Below, one piece after another: positions 58,292 to 64,000 of a stretch of 64,000 bases of DNA; the stretch's first letter is position 1, and each line of letters starts with the position of its first letter. The DNA is taken from assembly GCA_050743865.1 (NCBI GenBank), contig JBOGGE010000002.1, forward strand, positions 1 through 64,000, in the 5' to 3' direction. Origin of the DNA: DAHUZJ01 sp050743865. Lineage in GTDB: Bacteria; Actinomycetota; Acidimicrobiia; Acidimicrobiales; RAAP-2. Made by a program: the position numbers and the translations under genes. Below the pieces are notes generated by a model. It saw nothing but the letters and a program-made list of their open reading frames with translations. It searched no databases and was not told the origin of the DNA.

Positions 58292-58690
58292 GTGCCAGAT
58301 TTCGAGGACGTCAGGAACGAGGTGCTGGCCCGGGCCCGCGACACCGCCTTCGTGGCCGTCGGCCTCGGGATCCTCGGGATCCAGCGAGCCGGCGTGCAGC
58401 GGCACCACTTGGGAAAGAAGCTGGCCGCCAACCTCGACCTCGATCGCGACCTCGACGAGCGGCTGGCCGAGCTGCGGGCGGTAGTCGCTGCCGGCGCCCA
58501 CCAGGTCGAGGAACTGTTCGGGGAAGCGGCCAAGCTGGTGGGAGACGGCGCCGGGCTGGTCGGGACCACCCTCCGCCCAATCGAAGAGCAGCTGCCCGGC
58601 GCCGCCCGGGATCTGGCCGGGCGGGCCTTCGACCAGGCCCGGCAGGCAAGGGATCAGCTAATGAAGCTCGTCGGCGGGTCGACCGGCTGA
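58292..58690 (+). CDS. Small alpha-helical protein of unknown function
   Basis: 132 aa, no cysteine, predicted nearly all helical. The N-terminal stretch RDTAFVAVGLGILGIQRAGVQRH is moderately hydrophobic, then long amphipathic helices follow (LDERLAELRAVVAAGAHQVEELFGEAAKL, then ARDLAGRAFDQARQARDQLMKL), resembling apolipoprotein-like or phasin-like proteins. No family is recognised. GTG 58292 has AGGAAGGAG 6 bases upstream and a strong promoter at 58195-58223, so it is probably well expressed. Confidence 0.65.
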   Translation: MPDFEDVRNEVLARARDTAFVAVGLGILGIQRAGVQRHHLGKKLAANLDLDRDLDERLAELRAVVAAGAHQVEELFGEAAKLVGDGAGLVGTTLRPIEEQLPGAARDLAGRAFDQARQARDQLMKLVGGSTG

Positions 58691-58815
58691 CCACCGGCCC
58701 CGGGGTCGTCGGGCCACCGGGCCACCGGGTCGTCGGGCCACCGGGTCGTCGGGCCACCGGCCCCGGACCACTGGGTCGTCAGGCCACCGGGTCACCGGGT
58801 CACCGGGCCACCCCC
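58691..58815. repeat. Repeat tract between convergent genes
   Basis: Interleaved short repeats of gggtcgtcgggccacc (16 bp) and gggccaccg/gggtcaccg (9 bp) fill nearly the whole gap between the helical-protein gene and the epimerase gene. Confidence 0.85.
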
Positions 58816-58823
58816 ACCGCGCC

Positions 58824-59720
58824 CTACCCGTCCGCCGCCTCCCATTGGGCGAGGACGTCCCGCAAAGTGTCGTCCAGCGCGATCTCCGGCTTCCACCCGG
58901 TCGCCGCCTCCAACCGGGCCGGGTCACCGGCAAGGACTGGGACGTCGACCGGCCGCACCAGGTCGGGATCGGTCACCAGCTCGACATCGACGCCGGCCAG
59001 CATGCACAGGCGCGCCGCGATGTCGGCGATCGCCACCTCCCGGCCGGAGCAGACGTTGAACACGGTCCCCGGCTCGGCCCGCTCGACCAGCAGGCGGTAG
59101 GCCCGCACCACGTCGCGGACGTCGGTGAAGTCGCGCCGGGTGGTGAGCGTCCCCACCCGGAGCGAAGGCGCCCCCGTGCGGCGGGCCTCGACGATGCGAC
59201 GGGCCAGGGCGGCCACGGCGAAGGTCGGCGCCTGGCGCGGCCCCACGTGGTTGAACGGCCGGACCACGATCACCGGCTGGCCGTAGCCCCGCCACGCTTG
59301 GAGCGCCACCTGCTCGGCCGCCGCCTTGCTCGCCGCGTACGGCGTTGCCGGCGCCACCGGCGACCCCTCGGCGAGCGGGAGGTCGGCCGGGGAGACGACA
59401 CCGTAGACCTCCGCCGAGCTGACCACCACGACGGTCGGCGACGCGTCCAGGCCGCGGGCCGCCGCCAGCACGGCGGCGGTGCCGAGGACGTTGACCCGCA
59501 GCACCTCGGCCGGCATCCGCCACGAGTCGCCGACGTGGGTGCGGGCGGCCAGGTGGTAGATGGCGTCAGGGGCGGCGGCGGCCACCACGGGGTCCAGTGC
59601 CGCCTGGTCGGCGACGTCGGTCTCGATGTCGACGGCCACGACCTCGTCGCCCGACGCTTCGAGGTGCTCGGCCAGCCAACCGCCGACGAAGCCCCGGCCA
59701 CCGGTGATCAGCGCCCGCAC
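58824..59720 (-). CDS. NAD-dependent epimerase/dehydratase (GDP-sugar type)
   Basis: A 298-aa extended SDR. It has the Rossmann motif ALITGGRGFVGGWLAEHL, HLAARTHVGDSW, the catalytic SSAEVYG with YAASKAAAE, and RPFNHVGPRQ, closest to GDP-mannose 4,6-dehydratase or GDP-6-deoxy-lyxo-4-hexulose reductase (Rmd) proteins. Probable maker of a GDP-deoxysugar such as GDP-rhamnose; exact reaction uncertain. GTG 59720 lies 6 bases after a TAGGGT -10 box. It is downstream of three GT4 genes on the same strand. Confidence 0.83.
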   Translation of the reverse strand: MRALITGGRGFVGGWLAEHLEASGDEVVAVDIETDVADQAALDPVVAAAAPDAIYHLAARTHVGDSWRMPAEVLRVNVLGTAAVLAAARGLDASPTVVVVSSAEVYGVVSPADLPLAEGSPVAPATPYAASKAAAEQVALQAWRGYGQPVIVVRPFNHVGPRQAPTFAVAALARRIVEARRTGAPSLRVGTLTTRRDFTDVRDVVRAYRLLVERAEPGTVFNVCSGREVAIADIAARLCMLAGVDVELVTDPDLVRPVDVPVLAGDPARLEAATGWKPEIALDDTLRDVLAQWEAADG

Positions 59721-59726
59721 TGCAGC

Positions 59727-59732
59727 ACCCTA
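59727..59732 (-). promoter_or_regulatory. -10 box (TAGGGT) of epimerase gene
   Basis: TAGGGT on the minus strand, 6 bases before GTG 59720, in the 26-base gap after the GT4 gene. The gene can thus be transcribed separately from the GT operon. Confidence 0.5.
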
Positions 59733-59746
59733 CCGTCGGCCTCCGC

Positions 59747-60898
59747 TCATCCCCCGGCGGCCATCCGGTAGGCGTCGACGTGACGCGCCGCACTGGCACC
59801 CCAGGTGCACCCGGCGGCCACCTCCAGTCCCAGCCGCCGACGTTCGGCCACCGCCGGGTCGGTCACCCCCGCCGACAGCACCTCGTCGATGGCGCTCGCC
59901 AGGTCGGCCGCGTCGCCCGGCCGCACGGTGAGGGCGGCGGGACCCGCCAGCTCGGCCATGGCGGTCCCGGTGGTCGTGACCAGCGGGGCGCCGCAGGCCA
60001 GCGCCTCGAGCGCCGGCAGCCCGAACCCCTCGGCCAGCGACGGGTAGGCGACCACCGCCGCCTGCCGCAGCAACCCGGGGACGGCGTCGTCGGGCACGTA
60101 CCCGGTGCGCAGCACCCGGCGCCGGGCGGGGCCGACCGACGCCAGCGCCCGGTCGACCTCGTGGCCGCCCCACCCGTCCCGCCCGGCGATCACCAGCATG
60201 GCATCGGGATGGGCGTCGGCCACCCGACCGAAGGCCGACACCAGGCCCGGGACGTCCTTGCGCGGTTCGACGGTCCCGACGAAGAGGATGTAGGGCCGCC
60301 CCGGCTCCAATCCCAGTCGGCGCAGCGTGCCCTCGTCGGCTCCCGGCACCGGCGCCTGCGGCGCAAAGCGGGAGTGGTCGACCCCGTGGGGCGCCACCAC
60401 CAGCGGTGCCTCGACCGGGCAGAAGTGGCGGAGGCGCTCGGCGGTGGTGGCGCTGACACACACGATCACCGCCGCCCGGCGGGCCGCCACCCGGATCGCC
60501 CGGCGGAACACCACGACCTTGGACCGCTCGTGCCACTCGGGGTGGTCGAAGAACGTGCAGTCGTGCACGGTCACCACCACCGGCGCCCGGGACCGCTCGG
60601 GCATGGTGTAGTGCGGGCCGTGGTGCACGGCCACCCCGGCCGCCCGAAGGACGCGGGGCAGGACGAGCTGCTCCCATCCGAGGCGCACCGGGCGGGCCGC
60701 CGGCGCGGCGGCCACCACACTTCCGGCGTCCTTCCACCGCCCGGCGTCGTCTCGGCGGGCGACCGCCACCAGGTCGAGGTCGTGGCGCCGGGCCAGGGCG
60801 GCCGCCAGCTCGAGGGTGTACCGGCCGGCGCCGGCGGGAGATACGGGCACCGCGCTCACGTCCAGCGAGACCCGCAGCCGGGCGCCGCTCCCGGTCAC
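59747..60898 (-). CDS. GT4 glycosyltransferase (third of cluster)
   Basis: A 383-aa GT-B glycosyltransferase: AGAGRYTLELAAALARRHDL, VVTVHDCTFFDHPEWH, the donor-site lead ILFVGTVEPRKDVPGLVSAFGRV, and EGFGLPALEALACGAPLVTT with the ExnE-type catalytic glutamates. Probably a mannosyl- or rhamnosyltransferase using a GDP-sugar. GTG 60898 overlaps the stop of the upstream GT4 gene (GTGA), marking an operon. Confidence 0.88.
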   Translation of the reverse strand: MTGSGARLRVSLDVSAVPVSPAGAGRYTLELAAALARRHDLDLVAVARRDDAGRWKDAGSVVAAAPAARPVRLGWEQLVLPRVLRAAGVAVHHGPHYTMPERSRAPVVVTVHDCTFFDHPEWHERSKVVVFRRAIRVAARRAAVIVCVSATTAERLRHFCPVEAPLVVAPHGVDHSRFAPQAPVPGADEGTLRRLGLEPGRPYILFVGTVEPRKDVPGLVSAFGRVADAHPDAMLVIAGRDGWGGHEVDRALASVGPARRRVLRTGYVPDDAVPGLLRQAAVVAYPSLAEGFGLPALEALACGAPLVTTTGTAMAELAGPAALTVRPGDAADLASAIDEVLSAGVTDPAVAERRRLGLEVAAGCTWGASAARHVDAYRMAAGG

Positions 60899-62109
60899 GC
60901 CAGCGACTCCCAGAGGGCGAGGTGGGCGCGGGCGGCGCGGCGCCACGTCATCGGGCGCACCCAGGCTTGACCGCGCTCGACCAGGTCGGCACGCACGGCG
61001 TCGTCGACCGACGCCGCCACCAGCGCCCCGGCGATGGCGTCCACCGACCGGGGGTCGACTCGGAGGGCCGGCCCCGGCTCGCCGTCCAGCGGGTCCGGCT
61101 CCTCCGGCGGGTACCGCCCGCCCGCCGCATACCGCTCACCCGGCGGGTACCGCCCGCCCGGCGCCACGCTCGGCACGCCGGTGCTGGCCACCACCGGCAC
61201 CCGGCAGGACATGGCCTCCACCGGCGGGAACCCGAAACCTTCGACCAGCGGCACGTAGGCGAAGACCCGGGCACCCTGGTACAGGGCGGCCAGCACGCCG
61301 TCGGGGACCGGGCCCGTCGCCACCACCCCTTGGGGCACCTCGCCGGCCAGCCCGGCCTCGCCCCAACCGGGCGGGCCGACCACGACCAGGGGCCAGGGCT
61401 CGGGGAGCGATGCCCGGGCGGCGCGGTAGGCGGCGAGCAGCCGGGTGAGGTTCTTGCGCGGCTCCAGGGTGCCGGCGGAGAGGAGGTAGTGGCCGGTGAC
61501 CCCGAGGCGCCCCAGGAGCCCCGCCGCTCCGGCGGCATCGCCGGGCGGGAGGTGGTCGGCACCGGGCGGGAGCACGACAACCGAGCCAGCGGCCGCCCCG
61601 GCGGCACGGATGTCGTCGGCCACCGCCTGCGAGGGGACGGCGAGCACGTCGGCCCGGCGGAGCGCCCGGCCGAGAGCCGCCTCGTGCCACCGGCGGCCGC
61701 CGGCCGTCGTCGCCTCCGGGTACCTGCGCCACGCCACGTCGTGGACGGTCACCACCATGGCCGCCCCCCGGCGTCCCCCGCCCCCCCGGACGGGCCCGGT
61801 CCGGCGCACCGGTGGGGCCGCCAGCGACACGGCGTGGACGGCGTCGTACCCGCCGGGAGCCGACGCCAGGCGGCGGTCCCAGGCCCGGGTGAGGAGGCGG
61901 CCGGGGAGGGGCGACGTCACGACCGGAAGGCCCCAGCGGGCCAGCGGGTCGGGGGCGCCGGCAGGCGGGCGCGACGCGTACAGCTCTACCGGCGGGGCCT
62001 TGTCGTCCGGCCCGCACGACACCAGGCCGTCCAACAGGCTCGACGCGTACCGTCCGATCCCACCGGGCACCCGGCGGCGGAGCTGCTCGACGGCCAGGAG
62101 GACCCTCAC
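60895..62109 (-). CDS. GT4 glycosyltransferase (second of cluster)
   Basis: 404 aa, GT-B fold: GGIGRYASSLLDGL, VVTVHDVAWRRYPEA, YLLSAGTLEPRKNLTRLLAAYRAA and EGFGFPPVEAMSCRVPVVASTGVPSVA. Directly after this last catalytic segment about 30 residues of GRYPPGE/GGRYPPEE repeat are inserted, encoded by a direct repeat (61105-61160), where homologues go straight to the C-terminal part. GTG 62109 overlaps the stop of the first GT4 gene. Acceptor and donor unknown. Confidence 0.87.
   Translation of the reverse strand: MRVLLAVEQLRRRVPGGIGRYASSLLDGLVSCGPDDKAPPVELYASRPPAGAPDPLARWGLPVVTSPLPGRLLTRAWDRRLASAPGGYDAVHAVSLAAPPVRRTGPVRGGGGRRGAAMVVTVHDVAWRRYPEATTAGGRRWHEAALGRALRRADVLAVPSQAVADDIRAAGAAAGSVVVLPPGADHLPPGDAAGAAGLLGRLGVTGHYLLSAGTLEPRKNLTRLLAAYRAARASLPEPWPLVVVGPPGWGEAGLAGEVPQGVVATGPVPDGVLAALYQGARVFAYVPLVEGFGFPPVEAMSCRVPVVASTGVPSVAPGGRYPPGERYAAGGRYPPEEPDPLDGEPGPALRVDPRSVDAIAGALVAASVDDAVRADLVERGQAWVRPMTWRRAARAHLALWESLA
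61105..61160. repeat. Direct repeat inside GT4 gene
   Basis: The 20-base sequence cggcgggtaccgcccgcccg at 61105-61124 and again at 61141-61160 (36-base period). It creates an in-frame Gly-Arg-Tyr-Pro-Pro insert in the glycosyltransferase. Confidence 0.8.
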
Positions 62110-63248
62110 CCGCCGCCCCGTCCCGCCACGGCGTCCCGGTACAGGCGCTCGAGGCCCTCGGCACAGGCCGCCCACGTGAACCCTTCCACCCGGACCCGGC
62201 CCCGGGCGGACAGGTCGGCGGCCACCGACGGGTCGTCGACCACCCTGGCCAGGGCGCCGGCCAGGGCGCCGGCGTCGCCGACGTCAACCAGCGAGGCGGC
62301 GTCGCCCAGGACCTCGGGCAGGGCGCCGGCCCGGGTGGCCACCACCGGCGTGCCGGCGGCCATCGCCTGCAGCGGTGGGAACCCGAACCCCTCGTAGACC
62401 GACGGGTAGGCCAGCACCGACGCCCCCCCGACCAGCCCGGCCAGCCCTGGCCCGTCCACCCAACCGGTCTGCACGATCCGGCGCCGGGCGGCCGCTTCCT
62501 CCACCGCCCGGGAGAGGTCGGCGCTCCCCCACCCGGGCGGCCCGGCCAGGACCAGCGCCAGGGCCGGCCGGTCGCCGGCCAGCTCGTCGAACGCCCGCAC
62601 CAGGCCGGGGAGGTCCTTGCGGGGCTCGGCCGTTCCCACCGCCAGCACGTAGCGGGACGTCCCCGGCGGCAGGACCCGGGCGGCGGCTCCCGGGTCGGCC
62701 GGCGGGAGGGGCGGGACCCCCGAGGGCACGGCCCGGACCCGGGCCGGGTCGACGGAGAAGGCGGCGACGACCTCCTCGGCAATGTGGGACGACGGCGTGT
62801 GGACCCACGCCCCACCGGCCACGGCCCGGCGCACCAGCGAGGGGAACGCCAGGCTCGGCGGGTCGCACAGCTCGGGGTACCGGACCGTCGTCAGGTCGTG
62901 CACCGTCACGACCCGTGCCGCCCGGCGAGCGGGCGGCACCACGAAGTTGGTCCCGTGGACGACGTCGATCGGCCCCACCAGCCACTCGATGGGCGGGATC
63001 CCGCTCCGCCTCCACGCCCAGTGCAGCGGTCGCGCCGGCATCGGCCGGTCCACCACGCCGATCCCCTCCGGCACCTGGCCGGCGAGGCCCCGCCGCCGGC
63101 GCCAGCTCACGGCGAAGGCGGAGGTGACCACCGACGGCCGGCCGGCCAGACCCGCCAGGGCACCGGCACAGAAGGCGCCGACGCCGGTCGGCCGGCCCAG
63201 GAGCGGGGTGGCATCCACCGCCACCCGCACCAACCCGTGGCTCGTCAC
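62106..63248 (-). CDS. GT4 glycosyltransferase (first of cluster)
   Basis: 380 aa from GTG 63248. RVAVDATPLLGRPTGVGAFCAGAL, VVTVHDLTTVRYPELCD, YVLAVGTAEPRKDLPGLVRAFDEL and EGFGFPPLQAMAAGTPVVATRAGALPEVLGDAASLVD are the GT4 landmarks. The three GT4 proteins are clearly related and likely add successive sugars to the same envelope glycan. Upstream sequence in the long open frame is not GT-like, which sets the start near 63248; other in-frame GTG codons follow closely. Confidence 0.86.
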   Translation of the reverse strand: MTSHGLVRVAVDATPLLGRPTGVGAFCAGALAGLAGRPSVVTSAFAVSWRRRRGLAGQVPEGIGVVDRPMPARPLHWAWRRSGIPPIEWLVGPIDVVHGTNFVVPPARRAARVVTVHDLTTVRYPELCDPPSLAFPSLVRRAVAGGAWVHTPSSHIAEEVVAAFSVDPARVRAVPSGVPPLPPADPGAAARVLPPGTSRYVLAVGTAEPRKDLPGLVRAFDELAGDRPALALVLAGPPGWGSADLSRAVEEAAARRRIVQTGWVDGPGLAGLVGGASVLAYPSVYEGFGFPPLQAMAAGTPVVATRAGALPEVLGDAASLVDVGDAGALAGALARVVDDPSVAADLSARGRVRVEGFTWAACAEGLERLYRDAVAGRGGG

Positions 63249-63384
63249 CGTTGTCCGGGCATCCGACGGCCCGGCGCTCAGGGCCCCGGCGGCCGCTGGG
63301 CGGCGCGCCGCACGCCGCCGCCGGCCCGCTCCCCTGGCGCGGCCGTCGCCGGGCCCTGCCGTCCCGGGCCGCTCCGATCGGCCG

Positions 63385-64000
63385 TCATATCGAGGGGCGA
63401 TCGTACCAGCCGTCCTCCCGGCTCCCCGGGGGGCGGGTCGGTGGCCCGCCGGGGACGGCATCGGCCGCCGGGAACGCCAGCTCCCCGAGCACGGCGTCGG
63501 ACAGAGCCGGCCAGGCGGCGGCCGCCCACGGGCCGAAGTCCCGGTCGGCCAGAGAACCGCAGGCCACCCCGGCCTCCGGGTCGACCCACAGGAAGGCACC
63601 GGACTGCCCGAAGTGACCGAACGTCCCCGGGTCGTTGCGCCGCCCGGTCCAGTGCGGTTCCTTGCCGTCGCGGATCTCGAAGCCGAGCCCCCAGTCGCAC
63701 GGAACCTGGCGTCCGAACCCGGGCAGGACGCCGGGGAGGTCGGGGAAGGCGACGGTGGTGGCGACGGCCAGCGTCTCGGGGGCGACGACCGTGGGGCGGA
63801 GCAGCTCGGCCCCGAGGGCCAGGAGGTCGGCCAGGGTGCCGTGCATCCCTGAGGCGGGCGACCCGCCGGCCACCAGGCGCGACCCCACGCCGAGCGGCTC
63901 GAGCACCGCTTCTCGGAGGTAGGAGGCGAACGCCATCCCCGATCGGGCGGCCACCAGCTCGCCGAGCAGCTCGAACCCGGCATTCGAGTAGATGCGGCGC
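63385..64000 (-). CDS. Beta-lactamase-family serine hydrolase, partial
   Basis: The 3' part of a class-C beta-lactamase-like gene (pfam Beta-lactamase); the N-terminal part with the SxxK motif lies beyond the window edge. The first visible residues, RRIYSNAGFELLGELVAARSGMAF, contain the YSN motif of the YxN box. Further on are SGMHGTLADLLALGAELLRPTVV and GHFGQSGAFLWVDPEAGVACGSLADRDFGPWA (HxG-like box). Possible roles are penicillin-binding-protein-like or esterase activity. It is on the same strand as the GT operon, 136 bases upstream. Confidence 0.8.
   Translation of the reverse strand, partial: RRIYSNAGFELLGELVAARSGMAFASYLREAVLEPLGVGSRLVAGGSPASGMHGTLADLLALGAELLRPTVVAPETLAVATTVAFPDLPGVLPGFGRQVPCDWGLGFEIRDGKEPHWTGRRNDPGTFGHFGQSGAFLWVDPEAGVACGSLADRDFGPWAAAAWPALSDAVLGELAFPAADAVPGGPPTRPPGSREDGWYDRPSI

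Overview
The window is very GC-rich, densely coded actinobacterial DNA. It uses many GTG starts, pairs of genes joined by ATGA or GTGA overlaps, and many starts lying 6-7 bases after a TANNNT -10 box, which implies leaderless mRNAs. A group 1h-type high-affinity [NiFe]-hydrogenase locus, a DUF5719 gene next to a giant glycosyltransferase, an actinobacterial bioB-bsaP pair and a PTPS-related membrane protein point to Actinomycetota, probably class Acidimicrobiia. That placement is inference. I saw no rRNA, tRNA or CRISPR array.

Layout. 0-10 kb: methyltransferase, acyl-CoA dehydrogenase, bioB with its auxiliary gene, a MptB-like mannosyltransferase, an archaeal-type riboflavin synthase, a UbiB-type kinase and an acyl-CoA ligase. 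10-13 kb: a decayed tnpB 3' end with a hairpin, then a GAF-GGDEF-EAL protein. 13-20 kb: molybdenum cofactor genes, with mogA on the minus strand and a plus-strand operon of a 13-codon leaderless leader ORF, a DUF6457-like gene, fdhD, moaC, a mobA-moaE fusion, moaA and moaD, followed by a GT-C-like membrane protein. 20-21 kb: a PAS-only protein.

21-37 kb is the most interesting part. A tightly coupled 14-kb hydrogenase operon carries hhyS, hhyL, a NifU-like gene, DUF5947, DUF6084, a 468-aa unknown, the maturation protease, a 34-aa DUF6893 microprotein, a cytoplasmic YceI-like protein, hypA, hypC, a small glycine-rich membrane protein, hypD, hypF, a SIS-HypC fusion, a SIS protein and hypE. It is transcribed away from a two-gene unit encoding a PadR-YceI fusion regulator and a second small glycine-rich membrane protein. 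The YceI domain and the small protein are thus each present once in the regulator unit and once in the operon. This suggests an isoprenoid or menaquinone sensing and delivery module for a soluble hydrogenase (inference). hypB is missing from the cluster.

37-53 kb: TrmH-like methyltransferase, thiolase, a PadR regulator with its membrane partner, an AhpD-like protein, a DyP-like unknown, an Asp-box protein, sugar-phosphate genes for mannose activation (PGI/PMI, Trm112-like, PMM/PGM), a large PTPS-related membrane protein, a CPBP protease and FtsH. 53-64 kb: cell-envelope polysaccharide genes (DUF5719, a 1336-aa GT2/membrane protein, a GDP-sugar reductase/dehydratase-like gene and three GT4 glycosyltransferases) and a beta-lactamase-family gene cut by the window end. 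Short tandem repeats of 8-24 bp are scattered throughout, often encoding low-complexity tails or inserts in otherwise normal proteins.
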